Source of the DNA: Nissolia schottii
Lineage: Eukaryota > Streptophyta > Magnoliopsida > Fabales > Fabaceae
Reading direction: 5' to 3'
NCBI GenBank assembly: GCA_003254905.1
Contig: QANU01095824.1
Span: 62,001 to 126,000 of the forward strand
Length of the DNA stretch: 64,000 nt
A model generated the notes under the pieces. That model saw nothing but the letters and a program-made list of their open reading frames with translations, made no database searches and was not told the origin of the DNA. This document shows positions 37,195-50,205 of the stretch, in pieces (position 1 is the stretch's first letter; the number at the start of each line of letters is the position of its first letter). The translations under genes were made by a program, and so were the position numbers.

Positions 37195-40100
37195 TTATAA
37201 ATTTATGGTGACGCCTCTTGCACCGTTAACATAAGGCGATACCGCAGAGTTGCCAGTGTTTTGGGTACCATGCCTCGTTGGATCATATTTCTCACCATCA
37301 CCCCAAAGTGCATAAGCTTCCTCACCGTGGACGGCGTCGTCGCCGATCTCGAGCTGGTCGTCCGGCATCCGCAACGGTATAAACAACTGTATGAAAAGTA
37401 GAATGATGGTGGTGGAGACCAAGTTCCAGCCGATAACGAAGAGCGCCGCAACCAACTGCTTCAGAAACTGGACGCCACCGCCTCCGCCGTAGAATGCGCC
37501 CCTTGAGTTGGTCACTGGCAGTAGGATCCTGCAAAGCGCTGGCTCTGCTAAGAGTCCTGTGAGGAGGCCACCCAAAAGGCCAGCTACAGCGTGTGTGTGA
37601 AATACACCAAGTGCGTCATCTACCTGTTAATACAACAATATATATGACGTACAAATTAGTATAAATATCTCGTGTATTATTATTTAACAAAAATATTGCA
37701 CATGTTCCAAAATTATTAATTACATGTACGATTAAGAATAATCTCTATAATAAACTTGAACTGACGCTGGACAGATGATTGACGAGCTTCTCACGCATGA
37801 AACCGAGTGGACGTGAAGTGTGAAACAATGTACAACTCAGCTTTATACTTTGTACTAAAATTTGATAGATTTTTAGAAGAATTGGGCTGACGAAAATTTA
37901 GTTTTAGATTACTTTGTCGTAAAGACTGTGTGTCATAAATTTATAGAGGCTATAGGTATTTTAACGGCTTCTAAAGTCATACATGTGTCATCACCCGTAC
38001 ACACACTGTAAATCAATAACACTCAACCTATAATAAAATATTCTCATGAATATTCTCGTATCAATAATACAAGCGAAAATGTCACACACTCATTAAAAGA
38101 AATTAGGACCTTTAGAGCTTAAAATTTTTTAAATACACCTTTAAATTAATTTAGGGTTTATAAGAATTAAAGAAAAAAGAAACTTTTACTTAAAAAAATT
38201 AATTTTTAAAATTTTTAATATATTCAATACAATAAAAATAATGATTTTTTTTTTCTTCTGACTCGTTAGCATGTGCCATAAAGGCATTCGTTGGTAAAAC
38301 CTATTAATTTATGAGGATGCAATAGCCTGTTCATTGGCAACTTTAACGGACAAAACCACGTTCCAAGTCGACTTTTCAAACACAAAAAATTCAAGAGTTT
38401 TATAAAGGCAAAATGGAGATGAATTCATCTTTGATATCATACCCCACTACCTAGTAATAATTTTTTTTTCAAGTGGGGCATAATAAACAAAGTGAAGTGG
38501 GTGGTTGAAATAATGAACGGATGACGGGTGATTTCGGACAGTTTTTACGAGGAAATAACAAATCACGTGCACATAACACAAAGCGACCCTACACTTAAAA
38601 CTCCAAGGCTAAGACAGTAAAAGTCATATATAGTCATGTTTGAAAGGAAAAGGGGAAGAAACACTCACCTTCTGCAAAAGGCTTGACTTTTTGTGAAGGA
38701 TCATCATAGAGACCCACGGTATGCTTCCAGATAGAATTCCCATCACTATAGCCGCCCACGATTGCACAAGCCCTGCAAATAGTAACCCCACCCTTTCATT
38801 TTAATTTTAATTGTCAACAAATACTGCACCTATGATCAATTATAATGGAATCATCATTATTATATTCCTTCCGTTAAGAAATCATTTAATTAATATAATG
38901 ATAAAAAAAAATATAAAGTGTATAGAAAAAATTAACTTTGAATAATAAGGGTTATAATTATTAAGTGTTATGGAAAGTATAAGAAGTAATAAAGGTATAA
39001 ATGTAAAAAAAAAATGTATTTAATAGTTTTTTAATATAATCAAATGATAATTAATTTTTGAATAAATTTTTATTTAAAAAAAAAATAGACGGATAGAGTA
39101 ACTCATACTTGCTTTTTGTTGGGTGGGTGTTTCAATTTTTCTCTGTAAAATGATTTCTTGAGTGTTAATACTATTTTTGTAGCTTTAAAATTTTAAGAAA
39201 TATTTCAGCTGGATAACATTAAAATCCCCGAATTCGCATTATGTATGAATCAGTTAATTTAGGCGTGTAAACGTATTTTCACTCTCATTTGATCATGGAG
39301 CACAAAAAAAAAAGTGTAAATTAGAAAAAAAAAACTCTCATTTGATCATGTATAACAACTATATTACTGCTCACGGGGTTTCTAACACACTAACTAATCA
39401 TGTATTGGATAATAATGTGTACATTTTCTAGAAAGGGATAATATGCTGCTGCGTCCCTTTTGTAAACTTGCAAGAGGGGAGTAGTAGTACTAATGACACT
39501 AACTAGATTCCAAGAGATTTTATTTCTTCATCTGATACAAGAAGAAATGCATGCATGCAATGCAATGCAATACACACATACCTGCTCCTGGGGTGATGCA
39601 CACAAGCCCTGTCATCATGCCCTGAACGGCTCCAATCACAGAAGGTTTCCCGAAGAAGGCGACGTCGAGACAGGTCCACACAAGGAGGCTGGTGGCTGCA
39701 CATACGTTTGTGTTGATCACAGCAATGGATGACGCCGTGTTTGCCGCGTACGGTGCTCCGCCGTTGAACCCCGACCACCCCATCCACAGCAACCCGGCGC
39801 CCGCAAGCATCAGCAGCACGTTGTTCGGCGGGAACCTCTCCCTGTCACTCTTCAGCCTTGGTCCAACCTGCGCGCGCGCGCACCATGTTGTAAATGCCAC
39901 AATCAAAAACCAAGTTCATATATATTACCAACAAAAGTGCTTTTTGTTTCAATTTTTTGACAAAAGGAAAGAATCCGTTCTCAAATGTTTGGATAATTTG
40001 GAGGAAAAAAAAAAAATAATCTGATTTTTCAAAATAAATTATTTATTATTTTCAATTTTATAGAGAAAAGCTCTGACCACCCAAAGAGCATGGAACAAAA

Positions 40101-41281
40101 GGGTAACAACATGGAAGGAAAAAAATATATTCAGTTTTTCCAACATTATGAGAATCATCTTTTTAATCAACATTTTAAAGCTGAATCAAAATAAGAATGG
40201 ATGAATATATATAACGAACTATTATTCTAATTCGAAACAAAACGATTTCTGAAGCGGTTTTGCTAGATACAATAAATAAACTTTGATGCATTTCTGGTTA
40301 AACACTAGCATGAACTTGAAAATAAATTTCTAAGCACTAACATAAACGTGACATCTCAGTTATATTATATTCACAGTATAATGGAGATGAAAAGCAGTTA
40401 TAGCTCATAAAACCGAGATCTTCAATTTATAAATTGAACAAAGCAACATATCTTTCCTGCCAACAATTAATGACAAGTTATCAAGGCAAATAAATACTTG
40501 TTTTGGTATGGCAGCATCACGAGAAAATGAATTAAGGATATGTACCCAGTAAGCAGCAGTGAAGCCGGCGATTCCAGAGGAGAGGTGAATAACATAGCCG
40601 CCAGAGTAATCAATCACGCCCCAGTGGTAAAGAAAGCCACCGCCCCACAGGCTAAAGGCGCCGACGGTGTAGGAGAAGATGAGCCAGAGCGGAACAAAAG
40701 CCATCCAGGCCTTTATGTTCATCCTCCCAAGCACGGACCCGGCGAGCAAGATGAGCGTGATGGCGGCAAAAGTGAACTGGAAATAAACCAGCGAGGCCAT
40801 CGGGAAAAGCGGGTCCTCCGCCCCGCTCTCCACGGTGCCGTTCTTGTAGCGGTGGAGACTCTCCGGAACTCGAGCTTGCCTAATACCAAAAGATAATCTA
40901 TGTATCAGATTTTCTCAAGCTGCGAAACAGAGTAACTAACTGACTAACTAACTAACTAATTGAATACCTGATGAGGTACTTCTGACCGAGGGCCGGCGCG
41001 CCCTTTCCCCAGAAGGGGAGGAGCTTATCCCCGAAGGCCATGCGGTAACACAAGAGGACCCAGCATATGAGAACCGCCGCGAAGGCGTAGAGCGCCATGA
41101 AGGCGGAGTTGACGGCCCATTTCTTCTTGACGATGCTGGCGTAGAGGATCACCAGGCCCGGCATGCTCTGGAGGCCCACCAGGGTCGCCGCCGTCATCTG
41201 CCATGCGTTGTCCCCTTTGTTTAGCCACGCGGGCGATGCGGGTAGGTGCTCTTGGTACGCCACGGCGGTAGTATTATTCAT
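37195..41281 (-). CDS. Ammonium transporter, AMT2 type, five exons, 488 aa
   Basis: Plasma-membrane Amt/MEP/Rh transporter for ammonium. Exons on the reverse strand: 41281-40968, 40879-40546, 39867-39582, 38772-38669, 37623-37195. All junctions are GT-AG and keep frame, giving 488 residues, the usual AMT2 size. About eleven hydrophobic segments are expected. Seen: [20 protein letters not shown] near the N terminus; [19 protein letters not shown] in exon 2 with the first pore His; GWSGFNGG in exon 3; [15 protein letters not shown] in exon 5 with the second pore His. The C-terminal tail has LGDD-like [20 protein letters not shown] and ends ARGVTINL, as in AMT2 proteins rather than AMT1. In legumes some AMT2 members are induced by mycorrhiza or nodulation; nothing here shows that. 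A MITE (38864-39100) sits in intron 3. The coding sequence appears intact. Confidence 0.93.
38864..39100. repeat. Mariner-type MITE family S, copy 1 (AMT intron 3)
   Basis: About 237 bases starting TTCCTTCCGTTAAGAAATCA and ending ATAGACGGATAGAGTA. Internal words (ATAATTATTAAGTGTTATGG, AATAAAGGTATAA, TAATATAATCAAATG) recur in copy 2 at 52221-52500. The CCTTCCGT/ACGGATAG ends are typical of mariner-type MITEs. Confidence 0.65.
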
Positions 41282-41342
41282 GGCTGCGCGGATGATGCTT
41301 TGGGCTCAATTATTCTTCTTGATCTACTTTCCAGTTTCACTG

Positions 41343-41349
41343 CTATATA
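41343..41349 (-). promoter_or_regulatory. Probable TATA box of the AMT gene
   Basis: The reverse strand reads ATATATAG about 65 bases upstream of the AMT ATG. The position is a little close but workable for a short leader. Confidence 0.4.
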
Positions 41350-41399
41350 TGGGTATGGTTTCTTGACTGTTTGCTTTGAAATCTCGCGTACCCGGTTTG

Positions 41400-44300
41400 A
41401 ATCTGATGAAGCTTCGTGTGAACTGCGAAAACACGAGGGGTGGGTGTGTGTGTGTGTGGTTTCTTTGAAATGCTGTGACTTAAGGTTGACAGTGATGGGC
41501 TGGCTCTTTTTAATTTACCACCTAAGTGTTCAGCATGATGGCCGTTGATATTTCTTGCTGGCACGATATTTGCTTTGAGTTAGTTGAGTTATGAATGAAA
41601 GAGAAAAGAAGACTTTCCCTTTTTAAAAAAATAAAAAATTAATACCTCGACTTTATTATTATTGGTAAGATTAATTACTCTGTTTTGAATATTGCGATTG
41701 CCTCTTTCAAAGAAAATTTGCCTGAATCTTTGCAGTTAAAATTTTTAGAAAGGGATGTGTTTATCTGTCACTTGTGTTAATACTTTTCTTTTATTTTATA
41801 ACCATTTAAATAGATTTTTTCCACTGTATTTCGTAATCACTTAAATAACTTTTTTTGAATTTAGAATCATTCGTGGAATGTGGCGTGAAAAGAGTGGGGA
41901 AGTTGATGGGATTAAGTGGGTCAAAAGATACAAGTGTTGGACATTTAAAAACAATGACAAACATCAATGATCTCTACTTAAGTAATTAAGGTGTTTTTCC
42001 ACCGGGCTCTCATAATCATTTTTTCAGCTAAGTGTATTTGAGTTGGAGGCTATTGAGATGTCTAAAAATAATAAATTTATGAGAAGTGAATATTATTTGC
42101 TTTTAAAAAAGCTATACGGATATTGCACAAAATTTTTAAAAATATTTTTGTTATAAAATATTGACAAATAAACCCACCCATGCCAATGCTTGATGAAAGA
42201 TATCTTTCGTTTTGTCTATCTAACAAGAATTATAGATAAAAAATAAAATGAGTATAATTTATCATAGTCAATAATTAGAAGGAAAAAATGTAAATGATGT
42301 CAACGGCGTAACATGGTTGTTCATCAGATATTTTATTGTGAAGCTTTAATGAACATTTATTAGTCGGGGTTTTCCGTACAGAAAGTAGCTGAAACTGAAA
42401 CTTGCAAGTTATACTTTCCCATCCCTAATTCGTTTTAACTATAGAAATCAAATATTATACTTATATTAAGATAAATAAAAAATAATTTGATAAATGTATA
42501 AAATAATTTAAATTGATAAAATTATTCTTATATAAAAAATAAATTTTTATTTTTAGTACAGATATTACTTACTTTACATCTATTATATTAATATAAATGT
42601 TTCACTATAATTAAAAGTATGAAAAAAATTACACTTAAATATTTTAAAATTTTAAAAAATAGAAAATAGACCACCAAAGAGGGTGTATTAAGAAGCATTG
42701 ACACGGATACGAGACACAACACAACACATCAATTTCAAAATTTTATAGGAAATAGACACGACACATATAGATGTAAAATTAAATATTTATAATACTATCA
42801 TGATACTTTCATTGATATCAAACTACTAATTTGTAATATTTTTCTAATTCTTTTTAAAATATATGAAACATTCAAGATATTTTATGTGTGAATACTTGTT
42901 AATTTTCTAAAAATTTATATTATTATAACTCATTTAATATTTAAAATATTTTTTACTCAAACACAACAAGAATACGGCTAAAAAATGTTCAAATATAACA
43001 CACACTTAGACACGACTAATTATAAATTTTTTATTTAAACACTTTTAAATACCTAGAATATGTGTCAAATAAATGTCTTTGTGTACGAGTGTCTACACTA
43101 AATCAAATACAAAAATACGGCAAATTTAGGAAGTGTCTATGATTTCTGGAAGTGCACGTAGCAATTAATTGCTCACGGCATTAAATGTAATATCCCCCAG
43201 GATAGATGGCAGCAGTGGCAAGTGAATACTGATATTTTGGTCTCATAAATGTGGTTGGGAGGGTTGTTACATTGGTACGGTGGCTTGCACTAATATTCAA
43301 CCAATCAAGGAAGAATGGANCAATTAGTTCCTTTTGCACACCCCTTAATCTGTAAATTTGAGTAGCTTCTTATTCAGCTTCTGTGTAATTTGAAATTGAA
43401 TTTAAATTTTGAGGTGGGATTCTACTTTGTTCAACATGCATTCTATTATGAGGGATTATTATGTCTAATGAAGAATTTGATAATCTGAAGGAATAACTCA
43501 TGTGGGAAGGAAACAGGGTTGTCGTGCTAAGTATGATTCATCTAATCAATTTTATCTTTTTCTTTATTGTCTTTTGTTGTATGTAAATAACTTTAATGTT
43601 TTTCTTTATTGGTTCTTCACTGTACAAGTTATGATGGGCAAAAATTTCTAGAAGCCACATCGACAATTTGAATTTGAGGTCGAAGGTTTGCTATTGTTCA
43701 TTTCATCAACGACAACTCATAAGTCAACTCGCCAACTTGCTAGTAAAAGGGACAAACATATATTTTGAACTTGTCAAAAATATTGACCCACCTCGTCCTG
43801 GATGGTTTAAATGCAAGGTGGCCCGCCTTGCTCTGTCCCTTTTGCCCTCCCTAACTTTTACTAATGGAAACTACTTATTTGTGGTAGTTCCATTTGTCAT
43901 TTTGCCACGGTTAATTGCAACGGTTCTGCAACTGTTGCTATATCTACCGTGGGCATGAAGATTGCAACGGTTCTAGACAACCGTAATATGAATTATGCCA
44001 CTAAAAACAGATTATGAATAAAAATGCAAATACTACAGAGCAGTTTCAAACCGCTACAACTTAACATTGAAAAAATTAATTAAATTGTAGTTTTACAAGT
44101 TCATTCCATTTACTACAAAAGAAGCTAATACTCTCGTAGTTTAAATTGAGGAATGAAATCCTGTGCACTATCTAAAGTTTTAGAATCCTAAAATTTAGAA
44201 TAAACATGGCAAATGGAGTAGCATCCATCCAAAGCCATAGAATTTCTACCTTTCACATTTGAGTGAATCTACCCCAACGAACAAAAACAACATTTTTTAA

Positions 44301-44850
44301 AGTTCTACACTTATATGTCTTACTCCTTGCCCTCTTCTATTTAGTAATCCTTAAGTTCTACACTCAATTTTCTTGGAGTTAACCTTATGAATGCCTATAT
44401 TATATATACATATATGGAGAGAGAAATTGCAGACCTAAAGTTCAATCCTGTAGGGAAGCAAGAAGATAAGAAACAGAGATATCCGAAACCAAACCAAAGA
44501 TAGGATTTTGATACATCTTTCCATATGATCAAGTCAGTCATCAACTGCCCAACACGATCTCTTCTTTTATTTTTGATAGAATATTTATACATTTCTTTTA
44601 GTATTGTATCTTTACTAGCATAACTTTGAGACTGACTCACTCAGAAAAAGACTGGGAAAATGATAAATAAGACAGATTCTTTTTAAATTGACTCACAAAC
44701 TAATCTTTTCATTGGACACTTCTGAATGATAATTAAGTAAAGCTGTTTCTAAAACGGAGTCCAAAATTAAAATTGATGTCACATGTAACCCAAAATAATA
44801 ATGAAAAATAGAGAAGCAAACAATCAAGAAGCCATACTTGGAGATGAAGC
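41400..44850. other. Gene-poor spacer upstream of AMT
   Basis: No supportable gene. 42400-43150 is very AT-rich. An ambiguous base sits at 43320. Around 43895-44010 the words GCAACGGTTCTGCAAC, GCAACGGTTCTAGACAACCG and GCCACTAAAAACAG look like subterminal repeats of a CACTA-type element, but no CACTA end was found. Confidence 0.4.
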
Positions 44851-46438
44851 AGAAGATGGTTGGAAAGGGACCAAGCTCAGTCTTTCTTTCTCTTCCTCAG
44901 TTTCCTAACCTCTTCCCCCAACGCAATAACATCCTCCTCTTCCCAAATCTCAACCTCTGACCGCCACCTCAACCACCTGGATGAGTTCCTGGTTGAGACC
45001 AGCGCCCCTTGGCTCTTGCTCCATCACTGCAGCACAGAAGCAGACTCTGGCACCTGATTCTCAGCATCAAAACGGAGCTTGGACCTCCTCATCAAGGAAG
45101 GCAAGAGCAGGAGCAGTTCCCTGATGGAAAGACAGTAAAAGCAACCAAGCAAAATTTCATAGATTAATACCTCAATCTAGATTGAAACACATACAGCACA
45201 GATTTTAACACCACCACAAAACAATTAAAGAACAGTTCCAAAACACACCTTTCTAAAATGTTAGTAACTATATTTATATCTTGAACAGCCACATTCTTGT
45301 TAGCATAAAGGATACCTATATCAAGAAACTATAAATGAATCCAAATTATATTGTGGTTAAAGCAAGTGCCCATTGTTTGTGCAGAAATTTGAGTTACTAA
45401 CTAATGAGGCTAATTCATGAGCTATTAAAAAAAGAATTTCAAGTGAAATTTGTTATAACAATAACTCTAAAACTAATTGAATCAAAGGCACAGTAGAAAT
45501 TAAATTGGATTTGCCCCATAGGTTAATTTTCTGTTTAGCTATAAGTTGGGTTACATGATATATATGATTGAATAAATGCTAAACAAAATAAATATAAATA
45601 TAAACATAATTTGACTAAGGCAACAACAAAATTGTACAAGACATCTTTCACCTTCATTTTCAGAACCCTATAGTAAAACAAGCAATTAATTAGTGTAGAT
45701 ATAAGAAAAAAGCAATGTATCATACACTTCATTAAGGATAGGGAATGAATCATTCTATAAAACTAACTGAGTTGAAATTACCAACAACAGATGATTCCCC
45801 AAAGTAGGACTCAATGTCCTTGAATGGCAAATGATAAACTATGCAGCTAACAGTTAATCACCACTAAGGATTCATGAATAACTGGAGAGATCAGACTGGC
45901 CTCCATTAAGTATATGCCATATGGAGTAAGAAAGGCTTGCAATTATTTGAAGTTGTGGTCTTCTAATCTCATATCCTCCAACATATTCAAGGGGAAAAAT
46001 CAAAGACTATCTTTCATTATTCACGTAGAACTTAAAATCATGTTTCACGTTTTCATCACTAGCAATCAGCAAACAACCACAAAGATGAAGAAAGTAATAA
46101 TCACCTTGAGCAAGAGTGTGCATATCGATCCATTTCATCAGTATGCAATACCAATCGAGAGAATACTAGAAAAGTAAATAATTACCTCAAGCATAGTAGA
46201 ACTTGGTAACTCTAAAATTGGAATTGGAAGTCGGAGCAGAGCTTCCCAAGCAGCAACCAGGTACCAAAATGCTACAAAATCAAAAGCCCTAAAAAGTTGA
46301 ACATATGCTCAAAACAAAATAAAACTTAAATAAGAGCAAGCAATTAGTCCAGTCAAAAACCCTAAGCGTAATCAAACATGCAGAAGAGGAGGCAAGCAAT
46401 TCAAAACGCACAATTTTTATTCCCACACATGCGCACCC
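44851..46438. other. Low-information region, short frames only
   Basis: The frame at 44860-45057 and its reverse-strand partner (ending EEEDVIALGEEVRKLRKRKK) are not recognised. The GC content of 44870-45120 is above its surroundings, so a gene remnant is possible. Confidence 0.3.
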
Positions 46439-46491
46439 TCACCCTAAAAAAATATGAAGCATGGAATCTGAACCTACCTTGCATCTAAGGT

Positions 46492-46613
46492 TTCCACTTT
46501 CCAGAATCATCCAAGACTTGAACAATCCCATTAAACTCCCTGACGCAAGAAACTGTACATTGTAGCTAAAAGCTAAACTAGATACAGAATCTTTATGGCC
46601 TGCCTGCACAGAA
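46492..46613 (-). pseudogene. WD40-repeat exon fragment (AAMP-like)
   Basis: After a reverse-strand acceptor (TGTGCAG) the frame reads GHKDSVSSLAFSYNVQFLAS then GSLMGLFKSWMILESGNLRC, ending at K followed by GTAGGTTC, a plausible donor. This is one WD40 blade, closest to my recollection of the angio-associated migratory cell protein family (GHKDSVSSLAFSYDG, LASGSLDG). The conserved Asp of GSLDG is Met here, and the WD end is altered (SWMIL). No flanking WD40 exons were found within 2 kb on either side. It is probably a stranded exon. Confidence 0.6.
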
Positions 46614-46639
46614 TTAACCACGAAATGAACTGGACAGTT

Positions 46640-48240
46640 CAGTAACTTGCAAGTACAACAATCTCAAGCTTCACCAGTAATCATCCTTCACTCGTCACAA
46701 GAATTTGAGGAACATTCTAACCTTAAACTCAATGTTTAAGAAATTTTCTCACAACCAATCAAAGATGCAGAGTTACCAACCTATAAAAGGACTTTCCTAG
46801 AATAAATCTATCTCTATTGGTCTATCCTCATCCATACGAAAAATGTCACACATATAAAGCATTTGCATCTCTATGAAAAAAAAGCAATGCCCTCTCCTGA
46901 AACCACAAAGAATGGCACCTCAATAAATACGACTAGGATCATCACATAATACAACAATTCCCTTTATTTTAATTTATGCGTTTATTGCAAATATAATAAT
47001 ACAGCAATTGAATACGAACTACATTATATATATGTATTCACAAATCTCCACTTCATCGAGAAAAACATTAAGATATGAGTATAATTGAAAACAAAAACAG
47101 AAAAGAGCCCGTGGGTTTGTAAAAAGGGAGGCAATGACATCATTAAAAAGAAAATAATAAGCATTCTAAAAATTGAATAAAATGTAAAAGAGGGTGATGG
47201 CAATTATGTATAAGCTTCCCTGTGAATGTGTTGCTTTATGGAATTGCTTTGGTGGATACAGTTATGACACCTAAATGAAGAAGCCAAATGAAGAAGCCAA
47301 ATGGAAACAGGGAAAAAGCATGGAAGGTGGAGGTCTTTATGGACCACCATGTCAAATATATAGTGATCATAATAAGTGCTTGATTATGTTCTCTAGCACA
47401 TAGAATAAGATTACAGTGTTCAATCATTATTATAAATTCTCACCATAAGAGCTTAGCAACTACAGGTAAAAAATCGTTCAGTTAAGACTGAGCAAAAGAT
47501 GGAAACTTCCTTTCTCAACAACAACAATAGTGTGCAGAGAACAAAGGCGTTCTTCCCCAGTTGTTGGTTTATACTTCCATTCGCTAAAATTCAAATCCCA
47601 AACAAACACATGAAGACCAAGAAACGCCCAACACTTGCTCTCTCGCGCCAATAAATCAAAGAACAAAACCCACTCTCCCTCCCTCTCTATTTGATGTCTC
47701 TTCTTCTTACAAAGACCAACCATCATTTCCCATACCAAAAAAGCAAAATGCAGAGACATAAAATTATGGGCAGGTGGGATCAAAATCGTACATGAATTCA
47801 ACAACATAAAGAAATGTCCCAAAAATTCTAAGCATTTAAGGAAACTAATAAATCCCTAAAATAGAGACAACCAAAATCAGGAGAAAGATTGATTGACTAA
47901 TAATCAGGGAGATAAGATTTGATGCCATACTCTGGAGAAGCACTCGTCCGAGTTCAGAAGCCGAATTCAAAGAGCGCCAAAAGAGAAAGAACCTAGGTTG
48001 GGACCCCGTGGCAGTGGGTCCGTGGTGGAGGGGAAGGGTATGGCTTCACGTTGGATGCTTGGTGTGAGGGACCCGATCTCGTTGATCTACTGTTCGCGAT
48101 CCATGGCGACGATGAGAGGGATGACAAGGACGTGGAAAGTGCTGCTGATGAGCTTCTTCGCCGGCGGCCCTTTCATATCCGAATTGCTCCATGGTGCTAA
48201 ATTGGTGCTTAAAATTCTCGTTTAATAGCAACTTAGGGTA
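46640..48240. other. Region upstream of the WD40 fragment, no gene assigned
   Basis: A GC-richer patch at 48000-48180 has open frames on both strands. One forward frame reads DLVDLLFAIHGDDERDDKDV then ESAADELLRRRPF, but it lacks an ATG. The 114-codon reverse frame at 47478-47822 has no known domain. Either could be the remains of a first exon. Neither is supported well enough to call. Confidence 0.3.
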
Positions 48241-48378
48241 TTAATTTTCAGAGTTTTTTACTCTTTTGTCACCGTTACTGGGACAAATTACTAAAATACT
48301 CTAATTTTAAAACATATTATGCAACTACCACCGTTTGGGTTGACGTGGACTCCGCGACACGCGTGGTCATCCACGTCA

Positions 48379-48490
48379 AATTCGCTAACACGGTTGGCGA
48401 TTTTCGCACAAACCCTAAACGCCCATTTGAACCAAATTCGCCTACACGGTTGGCGATTTTAGCACAAATTTGCCAACCGTGTTGGCGAAT
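48379..48490. repeat. Direct and inverted repeats around GCCAACxCGTGTTGGC
   Basis: Two direct copies of a unit like TTCGCTAACACGGTTGGCGATTTT (48380-48416 and 48437-48469) are followed by an inverted copy, TTTGCCAACCGTGTTGGCGAAT (48469-48490). The core GCCAACCGTGTTGGC is an odd palindrome. Confidence 0.75.
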
Positions 48491-48566
48491 CCAACCCCCG
48501 TAGCCTTTAAATTTACTAAATCCAACCCCCATTCCACAACACTCATCTCATTTTCCTAAATTGCAA

Positions 48567-48962
48567 TTATCTCTCTAAAAATTTTATCTTTTTAGAATTC
48601 CAAAGCTTCTGCTCTTGCATCCTTGCTAACCACCTGTCCCGGCCGCCCTCAACTTCGGTTTGCTCGTGAAATACTCTGAAAAGCTTCCCAGCAAAAGCTT
48701 CCCAATTAATCTCTGAAAACTGAGGACTAGGAGGCCTAAATACTCTTATATTAGGAGTTACACTAGCTGGATGAACATTGCTAGCATACACACCAATTGG
48801 AGGGTCAGGGGTAGGCACTGAGCGGATCGGGGAAACTTGATGCACATTAACATATGCATCAACCTCATCTTCCGAGTCCATACTTATATCATCGTCATGG
48901 TCATCCGCAGCAACAGGTAACACCTCTTCATCTTTACTTGTGTCAGACAACACTTCTCTCAT
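48567..48962 (-). pseudogene. Possible N-terminal fragment of a Mutator-like transposase
   Basis: A 131-codon frame with an acidic stretch (DDHDDDISMDSEDEVDAYVN), then PSPQFSEINWEAF. Acidic spacers followed by a short F-S-x-I-N-W-like motif are common ahead of the MuDR domain in plant MULE proteins. The open frame continues upstream across one stop (HVHIECGPSNPIW). No MuDR, MULE or zinc-knuckle domain was found, so the assignment is weak. No other family is suggested. Confidence 0.35.
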
Positions 48963-50205
48963 ATTGGGTGAAGTTATAAGTGGGGAATGACAGGTGGCAG
49001 TGTCTTAGGATGGGATCACTTCTTCAAACATGGGGACTGAACACCTCACTGACTGGTGCGTCCATATAGGATTTGAAGGACCACATTCAATGTGCACATG
49101 ATGTAACACCCTAGCTAGCTAGCCTATGCTTAAGTTGCAAGCTCGTTGGCTAAGTTGTTATCTGCTCTTATGGGGATAACACTTTGTCCCGTTTGTACAT
49201 TAAAAATACTGTTACCCAAGTTATGGACCAAATTAAAACTTTCTTTGTACGTTACATAGAGTAAATTAAGAGTCTCGTCGTGTTAGAGCATACATTGCGA
49301 GTTGAACATAGCATGCTTAACTAATAGAAGATAGATATATGCAACACATGGCAAAATAACAAACATTGGTCTATCATACATTCATAAACAATTACACAGG
49401 TTACATTCTAAGTAGTAAGTACCAAGTCACAAAACAGTCCATATACACATATACAATCTACTAGTTATTAATCTAATCCTCCGTTGTCTTGCCTTGGGAT
49501 GCTTCCGCCTCCTACCGCTCCTCTCCTTGTTCTTCGTCCAATCCTAGAGTCATGGATGAGTGGAGTGAGAACATAATGCTCTCAGTGGAAAACCTTAGGG
49601 ATTAGAGGACTTCTTTTTCCTCATACAGGCTCCAAGCCACTCAGGGATTTCTAGGTGTTACAGTTATACTATAGCCCTACTGATTATTAAGATCCATACT
49701 AAGCCTGAGCAGTTTTATCTAAATTAACTATGTGACTGGGAACCTACTATTCATTAACTAAGTCATCTGTTCTCTACCTTACTTCCTAAGTCACATATAA
49801 TCGCATATAATCACATAATTCACATAATAAGCTTCGGTGTGCATCCACTTACAATCGTGCCCATTTTAATTATAAGCTTCCACACACCTCCACTTATGTA
49901 CAATTGTATATCACTTAGAGCACATACTCAAGCTCAACCTCCCTCCGTAACGGTGGCCTACCGCCACGAGCTTCCTTTCTGTTTCAGTACCGTGAGGACC
50001 AGGCAGCGCTTAACCTAAGTAGCTCACGATAGGAGAGTCCATCCTTATGCTAGGGATAGCGAGGGGATCCTACCCCGTCCTTATGCTAGGGACGAGATAA
50101 TCCCAGGGTTCAGCTTGCCTTTCCTGCCAGCTAGTGGCACAGCTAGGAAAAGAATCTTTTAACATCATTATCCTTCCTTTCCTTTTTAGGGACTTAGTGA
50201 CGTCA
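48963..50205. other. Non-coding DNA, possible LTR-like sequence
   Basis: Moderate GC compared with its surroundings, without frames. TGTAACACCCTA at about 49102 is a possible LTR start. Near 50041-50100 the phrase CTTATGCTAGGGA is repeated in tandem (two copies about 40 bases apart). No paired LTR was located. Confidence 0.3.

Noticed and set aside
39503..39906. Second reverse frame and a forward frame over AMT exon 3
   Set aside because: The exon 3 frame explains the conservation; the others are shadows.
47478..47822. 114-codon reverse frame
   Set aside because: No domain, splice context or promoter signal; amino-acid composition looks random.
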